Shown: positions 50,249 through 59,589, numbered from the stretch's first letter. The stretch is 64,000 nucleotides of DNA from Nonomuraea rhodomycinica (GCF_013363995.1 NZ_JABWGO010000003.1:248001-312000); one strand, 5' to 3'. Notes: generated from the sequence alone by a model not told the origin. Translations and numbers: made by a program.

Positions 50249-53200
50249 CTACTCCTCCGGCAGGACGAGGCGCACCGGGCCGAACAGCCCCGTCACCCGC
50301 TGGCCGGGGAAGACGAAGTGGGTGGGGCTCACCGCGTCCAGGTGCGGGGCGAGCGTGCCGAACACCTCGACCTCCACCGTGTTCTCGCCCGGCCGCAGCG
50401 CCGCCCCCACGTCGAACCGGTACGGCGAGCAGACCCTCACCCCGCACGGACGGCCGTTGACCCGCACCTCGGCCGTGCCGCGCACCCGCCCCAGGTCGAG
50501 CACCCCCGAGCCGGGCGGCCCGGCGGGCACCGTGACGGCGCGGCGGTAGCGGACGCCTCCGCTGTACTCCGGCAGGCCGGTCCGCTCCCAGTCGCCCAGC
50601 TCGATCGGCCCCGGCCCGGCGTCGAACTCGACCGGCCCGGTCAGGATCGCCCCGCCGGCGTGCCCGGCCTCGGTCTCCACCCGCAACGTCGCCGTACGCG
50701 GCCCCGCCGCCCCGCCGAGGGGCACGTCCAGCAGGCCCGTGCCCTCCGCGACGGGGTCGCCGTCCAGCAGGAGCACGGCCTTGCCGCGCAACGGCACCCG
50801 GACGGCGGTGGCGCCCGGCGGCACCTGGAAGCGCAGCCACTCCACCCGCCCCGCGGCCCCCTCCTCGCCCAGCACGGCGCGCAGCACCACGGGATCCGCG
50901 CCGGCGCCCGACAGCCAGGAGGTGTCCGGGAGAGGGTGCGGGCGGCGCGGCAGGTGCAGGGCCGCCGGGTCGAGGTACGGGGACCGGCGCACGCGGGCCG
51001 GCGTCCGCACGCCGTCCCGGACCGCCTCCCAGCCGGGGCCGGACGTCGCGCAGCCGTCCACCAGGACCGGCTCGGAGCCGTCGCCCACCCGCACCGTGAC
51101 CACGTTCGGCCCCGGCCGCAGCGCCCCCGCCACGTCGTAGCGGCGCACGCGGGGCTTGCGCTTGTCGGCGTACGGGTCGAAGCCGCCCTGACGGCCCAGC
51201 TCGACGCCGTTCACGAGGACCCGGCAGGCCGCGGTCGAGGCGACCTGGAGCGTGGTGCCGCGCGGGACGAACGTCGCGGTCAGCTCGGCGGGCCCCGCGG
51301 GGCCGGCGATCCACTCGGGCCGCAGGTACGCCTCCGGGTCCGTCACGACCGCGACATGGGCGCGCAGCGTCGCCCCCGCGCCGTCCGCCCCCGCGCCGTC
51401 CGCCTCCTCCGGCGCGAGCCGCAGGTCCAGCACGTACGTGCCGGGGGACAGGGGCTCCCGGGCCACGGCGAGGTGGCCGCGGTCGGCGAGCGGGACCGAC
51501 GCGCCGTCGATCCAGGCCGCCTTGGCCGCCGCCGCCCCCACCGCGAGGTACGCCCGGGCCGCCGGGTCCGCGGACGCCGGGACGGTCAGCTCGCACCGGA
51601 ACCACGCGGCGCGGCCCGCCGGCACCCGGCCGAAGTCCAGGAACTCCTCCGGGACGTGCCCCTTGGGGCCGAGGGTGACCCGGTGGATCGGGTCCTTGCG
51701 GATCCCGCGCGACACCGAGAACACCGCGGCCCGCCGGTCGGCGGCGGGCGCGGGCGCGGGCGCGGTCACGTCGTCCGGCGTGAGGTGCCAGAGCCCGTGC
51801 GGGCCGAACGTGGCGTACGCGGGCCGCCAGGCGTCCTCCCCGTCGAGGCGGTGCTCCACCTCCCACCGGCGCAGCACGGGCCCGTCGTGCCCGAGGTCGC
51901 CCCAGGTGTCGTCCAGGGTCGGCACCGGCTCCATCTCCCAGCCCGCCCCGAGCTCCACGTCGCGCGTCCCGGCCGGTACGGCCGGCGGGGGCGCCGGCGC
52001 CTCCTCACCCGTGAACACCAGCAGCGCCGCCGGGCCCGCGTCGAACGGCACCACCGCCTCCACGCCGTCCCCGTCCACCGCGCACGGCAGCACCCGCGTC
52101 CCGCCCGTGAACGGGTCCACCAGCACCGGCGCCCCCGCGACGCCCCGCACCCGGACCGGCATGCCGGCCGCGTACCGGGACGGGTCGAAGTCGATCGTGG
52201 CCGAGTCCCAGCCCTGGTCGGCGCCCCGCGCGTCGGGGTGCTCCACCGCCACCCGGCTGGCCATGGGGAAGGCGGCCTGGAGGTAGACCAGCGTCGCGCC
52301 GTCCACCTCGCGCACCAGCGGCGGAACAGGGGCCTCCACGCGGCGCAGCGGCGACAGCAGCGGCCCCAGCGCGTCCACCGACGGCGCGAACCGGGCCAGC
52401 TCGCGCAGCGGCCCGTCGGGGACCGTCTCCACGGCCACGACCAGGCCGCCCCGCTCCGCGAACGCGACCAGCGCCCGCTCGGTGTCCGGCTCCAGGACCG
52501 CGCAGGCGGGCAGGACGACGGCCGCGTACGACTCCCCGGCCACCTCCAGCCGCGCCCCCGCGCCCCCCGCCCCGGGAGCGCCGGACCGGACTTCGGCGCG
52601 CTGGAGCGAGTCGTCGTCGATGACGTCCGCGTCCAGCCCCAGCTCGTCCAGCACCCCGGGCACCATCCGGAACCACGCCATGTCGCCCACGAGCCGCCGG
52701 TACACCTCCTGCGCCCGGCCCGCCTCCGCGCCGGCGCCGTCCAGGCCCGTGAACGCCTGCGCGGTGGCGGTGGGCAGCAGCACCGCCACCTCGCACGCGT
52801 GCCGCCCCAGCGACAGCGCCGCGCACAGCCGCGTGACGGCGTCGGCGAAGACGCGGTGGTGCCGCCAGTACGGCTGCCGCCAGTCGGTGGCCGGGGGCGC
52901 CCACTCCCACCAGCCGCCCTTGGTCGTGTAGTACACGGCGTGCGGGTTGTAGAGCGTGGCGCCGGCGCGCAGCCAGGGCAGCAGCCAGTCGAAGGTCTCC
53001 TCCAGCGTGCCGCCCCAGCCGCTGGAGTGGAACGCCTCGATCCAGGTGCGGGGACGGCCGTACAGGTGGGCGAGCGAGGAGTGGATCCGCGCGTCCCCGT
53101 GGTGGTCGGAGCCCGGCGCGCCGAACCAGCGGTGCGTGCGGGCGTAGTCGGCGTACAGCTGCACGCCCTCCACGGGGTGGCCGGCGCGGGCCGGGTCCTG

Positions 53201-54007
53201 CTGGTCGCAGCCGCTCACCAGGCCGTGCCGCTCGTGCCAGGCGGCCAGCGGCCGGAAGAACGCCTCCTCGGCCAGCTCCGCCCGCGTCCGGTGGTAGTCG
53301 CGCCGCACCCGCCCCGCGTCCGGCCCGCCCCCTCCGTCCCGCCACAGCACCGGCAGGTGCGGCGTGAGGTCGTAGCCGCGCCGCCGGGCGAACTCCGCGG
53401 CGAAGCCGTCCGACCAGGTCGGGATCGACGGCAGCTCGTCCTGGAACGAGCCCGCGACGACGCCCCCCAGCCGATGCCCGAGCCGGCGCTCGAACTCGCC
53501 GTGGACGCGGTCGATGAGCGCCGCGCACGCCTCCTTCGACAGGTAGTCGAAGCCGCGGGTCGTGACCGTGCCGTCCGCCGCCAGCCAGCGCCCCGCGAAG
53601 CGCGGCTCCTCGTCCACCAGCCGCGCCTGCAGGTCCGCGCCGGAGAAGCCCAGCTGGTCGTAGAACCACAGGCGGATCCCCAGCTCCTCGGCGTCGTCGC
53701 ACACCTGCTCCAGCAGCGTCCACCACGCCTCGGAGAAGAACGGCGGGTCGTCGGCGTCGGAGCCGAACATCGGCCCGGACGGCGCCAGGTTGAGGATGAC
53801 GAGGTTCCACACGCCGCCCTCGGCGAACCGTTCGAGCTGCCATCGCAGCCGGTCGCGGCGCAGCGGCTCCCCGCTCCACCACCAGATCGCCGCGGGCGAG
53901 TAGGCCCGCGGCGGCTCGGCCAGCACCCGCGCCAGCCCGGGCGGAAGGGACGGCGAGGACGGCGAGGAGGGGGAGGAGGGGGAGGAGGGGAGGGACGGCG
54001 GGGTCAT
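50249..54007 (-). CDS. Large GH106-like glycoside hydrolase
   Basis: 1252 aa. The N-terminal catalytic part starts with WWWSGEPLRRDRLRWQLERF then LVILNLAPSGPMFG, followed by LWFYDQLGFSG and VAGSFQDELPS. This pattern is typical of GH106-type alpha-L-rhamnosidases (PF17132). Two beta-sandwich domains follow, the last (LDLGRVRGTAEVRVNGRPCGVRV) like the GH2 sugar-binding domain. No signal peptide; a short Ser/Pro repeat tail (SSPSSPSSPS) lies at residues 7-20. GGAGGC precedes the ATG, which overlaps the deoR stop. Last gene of the second ABC operon, so it likely acts on the imported oligosaccharide in the cytoplasm. Confidence 0.75.
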   Translation of the reverse strand: MTPPSLPSSPSSPSSPSSPSLPPGLARVLAEPPRAYSPAAIWWWSGEPLRRDRLRWQLERFAEGGVWNLVILNLAPSGPMFGSDADDPPFFSEAWWTLLEQVCDDAEELGIRLWFYDQLGFSGADLQARLVDEEPRFAGRWLAADGTVTTRGFDYLSKEACAALIDRVHGEFERRLGHRLGGVVAGSFQDELPSIPTWSDGFAAEFARRRGYDLTPHLPVLWRDGGGGPDAGRVRRDYHRTRAELAEEAFFRPLAAWHERHGLVSGCDQQDPARAGHPVEGVQLYADYARTHRWFGAPGSDHHGDARIHSSLAHLYGRPRTWIEAFHSSGWGGTLEETFDWLLPWLRAGATLYNPHAVYYTTKGGWWEWAPPATDWRQPYWRHHRVFADAVTRLCAALSLGRHACEVAVLLPTATAQAFTGLDGAGAEAGRAQEVYRRLVGDMAWFRMVPGVLDELGLDADVIDDDSLQRAEVRSGAPGAGGAGARLEVAGESYAAVVLPACAVLEPDTERALVAFAERGGLVVAVETVPDGPLRELARFAPSVDALGPLLSPLRRVEAPVPPLVREVDGATLVYLQAAFPMASRVAVEHPDARGADQGWDSATIDFDPSRYAAGMPVRVRGVAGAPVLVDPFTGGTRVLPCAVDGDGVEAVVPFDAGPAALLVFTGEEAPAPPPAVPAGTRDVELGAGWEMEPVPTLDDTWGDLGHDGPVLRRWEVEHRLDGEDAWRPAYATFGPHGLWHLTPDDVTAPAPAPAADRRAAVFSVSRGIRKDPIHRVTLGPKGHVPEEFLDFGRVPAGRAAWFRCELTVPASADPAARAYLAVGAAAAKAAWIDGASVPLADRGHLAVAREPLSPGTYVLDLRLAPEEADGAGADGAGATLRAHVAVVTDPEAYLRPEWIAGPAGPAELTATFVPRGTTLQVASTAACRVLVNGVELGRQGGFDPYADKRKPRVRRYDVAGALRPGPNVVTVRVGDGSEPVLVDGCATSGPGWEAVRDGVRTPARVRRSPYLDPAALHLPRRPHPLPDTSWLSGAGADPVVLRAVLGEEGAAGRVEWLRFQVPPGATAVRVPLRGKAVLLLDGDPVAEGTGLLDVPLGGAAGPRTATLRVETEAGHAGGAILTGPVEFDAGPGPIELGDWERTGLPEYSGGVRYRRAVTVPAGPPGSGVLDLGRVRGTAEVRVNGRPCGVRVCSPYRFDVGAALRPGENTVEVEVFGTLAPHLDAVSPTHFVFPGQRVTGLFGPVRLVLPEE

Positions 54008-54810
54008 GGCGCCTCCGGAGGGAGCAGGGCGGCAACGTCGAGGGACCGGGTGAGCTGGTCGAGCTCCTGCAGCGCCTCGGGCGCGGCCCCGGCGTCCACG
54101 ATGACGCGGTCGAACGCCTGGAGCCGCGCCACACGGTACAGCGCGGTCCGGGTCAGCTTGGTGTGGTCGGCGAGCAGCACGCTGCGCGTGGCCGAGGCCA
54201 GCATGGCGCGCTTGACCGGCACGATGTGCTGCTCCTGGTGGTAGGCGTAGCCGCCGGTCACCGCCGAGGTCGACACGAAGCACAGGTCGGCCTGCAGGGC
54301 GGCGATGGCGTCGGTGCAGGAGACGCCGAGGAAGGAGTTGTGCAGCACGTCGTAGTCGCCGCCCAGCGCGATGAGCCGGATCCCGGGCATGCCCGCGACC
54401 AGCTCGATCGTGGTCAGGAAGTTGGTGACGACGGTCAGCGGCGCCAGCGCCTCCAGGCGCCGCGCGAGGGCCAGGCTGGTGGTGGAGTCGTCGAGCATGA
54501 CCGCCATGCCCGGCTCGACCAGCTCGGCCGCCCGCGCGGCGATCGCCTCCTTCTCCGCGCGCATCGACCGCTCGCGGAAGGAGACGTTGCTCTCGAAGAC
54601 GCTGGACGGCTGCGCGGTCACGCCGCCGCGCAGCTTGCGGACCAGGCCCTGCCGTTCCAGCTCGTTCAGATCCCGGTGGATCGTCATCAGGCTGACCTGG
54701 AACAGCTCGGCCAGCTCGCCCGCCGTGATGTCGCCGCGGGCGAGGATCTGCTCGGCGATGGCCTCCTGCCGCCTCGCCGGGCCCAGCCGCGGGCCGCCGC
54801 CGTCGATCAT
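54004..54810 (-). CDS. DeoR family regulator
   Basis: 268 aa. DeoR helix-turn-helix at residues 12-60 (ARRQEAIAEQILARGDITAGELAELFQVSLMTIHRDLNELE, split here by a loop). DeoR sugar-phosphate sensor domain after 75, with LDDSTTSLALARRL and VKRAMLASATRSVLLADHTK. It sits inside the operon between permease and GH106-like gene, with 4-nt overlaps both sides. Likely autoregulator binding the dyad upstream of the binding-protein gene; effector a phosphorylated sugar (inference). Confidence 0.92.
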   Translation of the reverse strand: MIDGGGPRLGPARRQEAIAEQILARGDITAGELAELFQVSLMTIHRDLNELERQGLVRKLRGGVTAQPSSVFESNVSFRERSMRAEKEAIAARAAELVEPGMAVMLDDSTTSLALARRLEALAPLTVVTNFLTTIELVAGMPGIRLIALGGDYDVLHNSFLGVSCTDAIAALQADLCFVSTSAVTGGYAYHQEQHIVPVKRAMLASATRSVLLADHTKLTRTALYRVARLQAFDRVIVDAGAAPEALQELDQLTRSLDVAALLPPEAP

Positions 54811-55640
54811 CCCTTGAGCCCGCCCGCGAAGCCCTTGATGATGTGCCGCTGGAAGACGAAGTACAGCACCAGGATCGGGGCCACGGCGATGGCCAGGCCG
54901 GCGAAGATGATCCCCCAGTCGGAGGAGTACTCGCCGACGAAGGAGAACACCGCCACGGGCACCGTCTGCTGGGCCGTCCCCGACACGTACAGCATGGGGG
55001 TCAGGAAGTCGTTCCAGATGAACAGCGCGTTGAGGATGATCACCGTGCCGGTCACCGGGCGCAGCATCGGGAAGACGACCCGCCGGAACGCCTGGAACGC
55101 CGTGGCGCCGTCCACGTAGGCCGCCTCCTCGTAGGCCCGCGGCAGCGCCCTGAGGAAGCCGCAGTAGAGGAACACGGTCAGCGGCAGCTCGTGCCCGGTG
55201 TAGAAGACGATCAGCGAGGTGTACGTCTTGAGCAGCCCCGCGTCGCGCATGAGCTGGTACAGCGGGATCATGCCGAGCTGCAGCGGGATGACCAGCCCGA
55301 GCACGAACAGCAGGAACACGCCGTAGCCGAGGCCGCGCTTCCACCGGGCCAGCGCGAACGAGGCCAGCGACCCGGTCAGCACCAGCATCATCACGCTCAG
55401 CGAGGTGACGACGGTGCTGTTGACCAGCGCCTTGCCCATCTCGGCCGACGACCACGCCTCGGCCAGGTTGCCCCAGTACACCGGGAAGGGCGGCGCGAGG
55501 ACGTCCGCGGCGACGTCCTGGGGCCGTTTGAGCGCCACCATGAGCAGCACGTACAGCGGGAAGACGAACGCGACGGCGCAGCCGGCCATCACCAGTTCGA
55601 GCAGCAGCCCGCGCCCGCGGCGGGCGGCCGGGCGGCTCAC
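54807..55640 (-). CDS. Carbohydrate ABC permease, MalG-type
   Basis: 277 aa, six helices. EAA loop YEEAAYVDGATAFQAFRRVVFPMLRP. C-terminus HIIKGFAGGLKG, nearly identical to the permease at 42853, so the two systems share ancestry. The GTG start overlaps the preceding permease stop by 4 nt. No ATPase subunit in the operon. Confidence 0.92.
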   Translation of the reverse strand: MSRPAARRGRGLLLELVMAGCAVAFVFPLYVLLMVALKRPQDVAADVLAPPFPVYWGNLAEAWSSAEMGKALVNSTVVTSLSVMMLVLTGSLASFALARWKRGLGYGVFLLFVLGLVIPLQLGMIPLYQLMRDAGLLKTYTSLIVFYTGHELPLTVFLYCGFLRALPRAYEEAAYVDGATAFQAFRRVVFPMLRPVTGTVIILNALFIWNDFLTPMLYVSGTAQQTVPVAVFSFVGEYSSDWGIIFAGLAIAVAPILVLYFVFQRHIIKGFAGGLKG

Positions 55641-56569
55641 GCCTCCACCTCCAGCCGGCGCAGCATCTTCAGCTGCAGGAAGCTGACGAACGCCACGATC
55701 ATGGTCAGCACCAGCGCCAGCGCGGTGCCGTAGCTGTAGTCGTTGAGCACGAACGCCTGCTTGTACATGGTGAGGGAGAGGGTCTCGGTGGCGTAGCCGG
55801 GACCGCCGCCGGTCATGGCGAACACCTGGTCGAACAGCTTCAACCCGGTGATCATGGTGAGGACCAGCGTGATCGTCGTGGCCGGGGCCAGCAGGGGCAG
55901 GGTCACGTACCGGAAGCGCTGCCAGCGGGCGGCGCCGTCGAGCGCGGCCGCCTCGTACAGCTCCTTCGGCACGCCCTGGAGCCCGGCCAGGAAGATCACC
56001 ATGGACAGCCCGGCGTGCTGCCACACGATCGCGACGACGACCGACCACAGCGCCAGCGACTCGTCGCCGAGCCAGCTCTGCTGGAGCCCCTCCAGGCCGA
56101 ACGCGGCCAGCAGCCCGTCGAGCGGCCCGCCGGGGGAGTAGACGTACTTCCACAGCACGCCGATCACCAGCGGCGGCAGCACGGCCGGGGCGAAGAACAG
56201 GGTGCGCAGCAGGTTGCGTCCCCGGATGGCGGTGTCCAGGGCGAGCGCGAGGGCCAGGCCGATCACGTTCTGCACGATCATGAGGGCCACGGCCAGCAGG
56301 ACAGTGTTCCCCAGGGAGCCGACCGCCTCGGCGTCGCCGAGCAGGCGGCCGAAGTTGGCCAGGCCCACCGGGTTCACCCGCGAGCCGAGGCCGCTCCAGT
56401 CGGTGAACGCGTACACGGCGCCGGCCAGGCTCGGGTAGAGCACGACCAGCCCGTAGAACAGCAGCGCGGGCACGACGAACAGCCATCCGCGGCGGGGCCC
56501 CCGCCGCCCGGGGCGGGCGGCGGAGGCGTGCCGGCTCCCGGCGGGAGGGCGCGAGAGCTGCAGGGTCAT
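55637..56569 (-). CDS. Carbohydrate ABC permease, MalF-type
   Basis: 310 aa, six helices after a basic N-terminus (GRRGPRRGW). EAA loop LYEEAALDGAARWQRFRYVTLPLL; family motif TGLKLFDQVFAMTGGGPGYATE. Overlaps the binding-protein stop by 4 nt. Pairs with the downstream permease at 54807. Paralogous to the permease at 43677. Confidence 0.92.
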   Translation of the reverse strand: MTLQLSRPPAGSRHASAARPGRRGPRRGWLFVVPALLFYGLVVLYPSLAGAVYAFTDWSGLGSRVNPVGLANFGRLLGDAEAVGSLGNTVLLAVALMIVQNVIGLALALALDTAIRGRNLLRTLFFAPAVLPPLVIGVLWKYVYSPGGPLDGLLAAFGLEGLQQSWLGDESLALWSVVVAIVWQHAGLSMVIFLAGLQGVPKELYEAAALDGAARWQRFRYVTLPLLAPATTITLVLTMITGLKLFDQVFAMTGGGPGYATETLSLTMYKQAFVLNDYSYGTALALVLTMIVAFVSFLQLKMLRRLEVEA

Positions 56570-57861
56570 GAGCTCTTCTTCTGGTACGACTCGTCCATCT
56601 TCTTCAGCGCGTCGTCGACCGTCGTGGAGCCGGAGAAGAGCTGCTGGCCGGCCGTGAGCAGCGTCTGCTGCACGACGGCGTTGGGCCAGGTGTGGTTGGC
56701 GAACGGCACGTTGCGCCCGTCCTTCAGGAACGGCAGCAGCGGCGCGAGCGTGGGGCTGACCTTGTCGGTGGGCACGCCGTCGAGCCCGGGCACGCCCTTG
56801 GCCGCCGCGCAGAACGAGGCGATGTTGGCCGGCTGGGCCAGGAAGTCGAGGAACTTGCGGGCCTCGGCCGCCCGCTCGCTCTTGGCGTTGACCCCGAACA
56901 GGTGGCTCGGCGAGGCGGGGATCATCGTCTTGGCCGCGTCGTCGCCGCCGGGCGCGGCGAAGACCCCGAACTCGGCCTCGCCGCCCGCCGCGTAGCCGGC
57001 CATGAGGGAGAACGTGCTGGTGACGAGGTTGACCATGGCGGCCTGGCCGGAGGCGACCGCCTTCATCGACTGGTCGAGGGAGACGCCGAGCGGCTTGTCG
57101 TCGAAGAAGCCGCGCTTGTTCAGCTCCAGGATCTTCTCCAGCGCCTCCTTCCAGCCCGCCGAGGCGGCGAAGGTGGTGGCGCCGGAGGCGAGCTTGGCGT
57201 CGAAGCCGGGGTCGGCGGCGTAGACGGTCGTGGCGGCCAGCGCGTACGCGGTGAACTGGATCGTGGTGGCGTCGGCCATCCCGAGCGCGATGGGCGTCTT
57301 ACCGGCCTTCTTGATCTTGTCGCAGACGCCGAGCAGCTCGCTCCACGTCGTGGGCGGCTCCAGGCCGAGCTCCGTGAAGATCTTCTTGTTGTAGAAGGTG
57401 CCGATGATGGCGCGGTTGGTGGTCAGGGCGTAGGTCTTGCCGTCCACCTGGCAGAGCGGCCGGAAGCCGGCCGGCATCGAGCCGGCCCACGACGCGGCGG
57501 ACAGGTCGGCGAGGAAGCCCTGCGGGGCGAGGAGCTTGACGGCGGTCGGCTCGCCGCTGCCCGGGCCGACCCGGAACAGGTCGGGGGCGGTGTTCGAGGT
57601 GAGCCGGGTGCGGATCTGCGAGCCGAGCTGGTCGGTGGCCATGTAGGTGGGTTCGAACGTCACGCCGCTCTGCTTCTCGTAGGCGGCGAGGATCGGGGAG
57701 AGCGGGGCGCGCTGCTCGTTGGTGGCGCCGAGTGTGAGCTTGCCGGTGTCCTCACCGCCGCCGCCCACGAAGCCGCAGGAGGTGAGCAGGCCGCCGGACG
57801 CCAGGGCGCCGGCGCCGAGCACACCGATGCGCAGGAAGTCGCGCCTGGTGGAAGTGGTCAT
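56566..57861 (-). CDS. Sugar ABC transporter substrate-binding protein (Tat lipoprotein)
   Basis: 431 aa. The N-terminus combines a twin-arginine motif (TRRDFLRIG) with a lipobox (LLTSC, Cys near 29), so it is likely a Tat-exported lipoprotein, whereas its paralogue at 41541 uses a Sec lipoprotein signal. Solute-binding family 1 features: NTAPDLFRVGPGSGE and ARKFLDFLAQPANIAS. First gene of a five-gene operon (binding protein, two permeases, DeoR, GH106-like). A long dyad upstream is the probable DeoR site. Confidence 0.92.
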   Translation of the reverse strand: MTTSTRRDFLRIGVLGAGALASGGLLTSCGFVGGGGEDTGKLTLGATNEQRAPLSPILAAYEKQSGVTFEPTYMATDQLGSQIRTRLTSNTAPDLFRVGPGSGEPTAVKLLAPQGFLADLSAASWAGSMPAGFRPLCQVDGKTYALTTNRAIIGTFYNKKIFTELGLEPPTTWSELLGVCDKIKKAGKTPIALGMADATTIQFTAYALAATTVYAADPGFDAKLASGATTFAASAGWKEALEKILELNKRGFFDDKPLGVSLDQSMKAVASGQAAMVNLVTSTFSLMAGYAAGGEAEFGVFAAPGGDDAAKTMIPASPSHLFGVNAKSERAAEARKFLDFLAQPANIASFCAAAKGVPGLDGVPTDKVSPTLAPLLPFLKDGRNVPFANHTWPNAVVQQTLLTAGQQLFSGSTTVDDALKKMDESYQKKSS

Positions 57862-57919
57862 GGTGCATCTCCAGGGGGGTGTCCGAAAATCGGAGGAGAT
57901 CGCGTCGTCGACGCGGGCA

Positions 57920-57959
57920 TTAACACTGGCATGTGATAGATCACGGTGTCCAGTGTTAA
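57920..57959. promoter_or_regulatory. Dyad operator upstream of the second ABC operon
   Basis: Perfect 10-bp arms TTAACACTGG (57920-57929) and CCAGTGTTAA (57950-57959), separated by 20 bp. Inside is a second dyad GTGAT-AG-ATCAC (57933-57944), one base off the centre. It begins 59 nt upstream of the binding-protein start at 57861 and is the best candidate for DeoR binding. Confidence 0.8.
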
Positions 57960-58071
57960 AAGCTGAGAGACAAGCGCGTCCGAGCAGGGCCTGGAGCGGC
58001 TTGGAGTGCCGGGAATGCGGGCTCGCAGAGCCGCCGCCTGTTATTTTTCACAGGAGGTTTGATATATCGGC

Positions 58072-58509
58072 TCAGGCGGGCTGGTCCCAGATGCTGCCCG
58101 CCACCTCGTCCAGGCGCGAGGCCGCCGGGCCCTCCAGCGCCGCCGTCGCGTTCTCGAAGTCCTCGGTCGCGATGACCACCTTGACGCCGCCGAAGGCCGC
58201 GTAGGCGAGGTCGATGTTGACGTTCGCGTCCGCGAGCTGCCGCGTCAGCTCGCCCAGCGTGCCCGGCCGGTCCTCGATGTTGACCACCAGCACCGGCCGC
58301 TCGTCGGCGATCCCCATGCCGCCGTCCTCCAGCGCGCGCCGGCAGCGCGCCGCGTCGCCGTCCGCGACCAGCACGTGGATCACGCCCTTGCCGTCGCCCG
58401 TGAAGGCGGCCATGCCCTCGATGTTCACGCCGGCCTCGCCGGTGAGCTCCCCCAGGCGGGCCAGCTCTCCGGGCCGGTCGTTCAGGATCACGGTGAGGTT
58501 GGTCGGCAT
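58072..58509 (-). CDS. Tandem ACT domain protein
   Basis: 145 aa made of two ACT domains: residues 3-65 (LTVILNDRPGELARLGELTGEAGVNIEGMAAF) and 72-135 (LVVNIEDRPGTLGELTRQLADANVNIDLAYAAF). No catalytic domain. ACT domains bind amino acids, so this is a probable amino-acid sensor. Preceded by a GGGGGG ribosome-binding site. Lies 23 nt after the WYL gene in the same direction, so probably co-transcribed. Confidence 0.88.
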   Translation of the reverse strand: MPTNLTVILNDRPGELARLGELTGEAGVNIEGMAAFTGDGKGVIHVLVADGDAARCRRALEDGGMGIADERPVLVVNIEDRPGTLGELTRQLADANVNIDLAYAAFGGVKVVIATEDFENATAALEGPAASRLDEVAGSIWDQPA

Positions 58510-58532
58510 GACCCCCCCATTTTCGCATTCGG

Positions 58533-59573
58533 TCATATATCGGGCAGTCGGCGGGGTGCCTCCTCGGCGTTCCGTGCCGCCTCAGGCTCCTCGGCCTCCT
58601 CGCTCGGCCCGGCCGCCGCGGCGGCGTAGCGGGCGGCCAGCTCGCGCAGATGGGCGCGCAGCGCCGGCGGATCCAGCACGGTGAACGGCACGCCGAGACT
58701 CCCCAGGAAGCCGGCCAGGTCGTGCAGCGACTCGCTGCCCGTCTCCAGCAGGCACCCCGCCGCCGCGTCGCCGGGGTCCAGGGGGGTCAGCAGACCCGCC
58801 GCCGGCGGGATCCGGTCGGCCACAGCCTCCGCGGGCGCGTGCAGCCGCACCCGGGCCGGATACCGGTAGGCCGTGGCCGCGGCGCCCCGCATGACGTGGG
58901 CGGCGGCGTCGCCGCCCGGCGGCGTGCGCGGGGTGAAGCGCGGCCCGTTGGGGGTGCGCGGGCGCACGCGATCGGCCCGGAACGTCCGCCAGTCGTCCCG
59001 GTCGCCGTCCCAGGCGAGCAGGTACCAGCGCCGCCCGGTGTAGACGAGGCGGTGCGGCTCGACGACGCGGACCGACGCGGTGCCGTCGTGGCCCGCGTAG
59101 TCGAAGCGCAGCCGCTCCCGGTCGCGGATGGCGGCGGCGATCGTGGTGAGCGTCCCGGCGTCCACGGTCGGCCCGCGCCCGGCCACGGACACGGTCGCCG
59201 CGCGCATCGCCTCGATGCGGTGCCGCAGCCGCGACGGCAGCATCCGCTGCACCTTGGTCAGCGCCCGCAGCGACGTCTCCTCGATCCCCGTCACCGAGCC
59301 GGACGCGGCGGCGTGCAGGCTGACCGCGACCGCCACGGCCTCCTCGTCGTCCAGCAGCAGCGGCGGCATGGCGGTGCCCGCGCCGAGCCGGTAGCCGCCC
59401 GCGGTGCCGGTGACCGAGTGGATCTCGTAGCCGAGGATCCGCAGCCGCTCCACGTCGTTGCGCACGGTCCGCGTCGTCACGTCCAGCCGTCGCGCCAGCT
59501 CCGCCCCGCCCCAGCCGGGACGCGCCTGAAGCAGCGACAGCAGCCGCAGCAGCCGTACGGAAGTTTCCAGCAT
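58533..59573 (-). CDS. WYL domain transcriptional regulator
   Basis: 346 aa. DeoR-like helix-turn-helix at residues 1-60 (LLRLLSLLQARPGWGGAELARRLDVTTRTVRNDVERL). WYL domain around 140-230 (RLRFDYAGHD, then RLVYTGRRWYLLAWDGDRDDWRTFRADRV) and a WCX C-terminal segment. ATG 59573 is chosen; an in-frame upstream start would run into the operator. A 29-bp perfect dyad lies between it and the divergent VOC gene. WYL domains sense nucleic acid or other ligands; the ligand here is unknown. Confidence 0.92.
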   Translation of the reverse strand: MLETSVRLLRLLSLLQARPGWGGAELARRLDVTTRTVRNDVERLRILGYEIHSVTGTAGGYRLGAGTAMPPLLLDDEEAVAVAVSLHAAASGSVTGIEETSLRALTKVQRMLPSRLRHRIEAMRAATVSVAGRGPTVDAGTLTTIAAAIRDRERLRFDYAGHDGTASVRVVEPHRLVYTGRRWYLLAWDGDRDDWRTFRADRVRPRTPNGPRFTPRTPPGGDAAAHVMRGAAATAYRYPARVRLHAPAEAVADRIPPAAGLLTPLDPGDAAAGCLLETGSESLHDLAGFLGSLGVPFTVLDPPALRAHLRELAARYAAAAAGPSEEAEEPEAARNAEEAPRRLPDI

Positions 59574-59589
59574 TCCCCGAGTGTGACAG

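Noticed and set aside
50318..54244. Plus-strand frame of 1308 codons opposite the GH106-like gene
   Set aside because: Antisense artefact of high GC at third positions; no recognisable domain.
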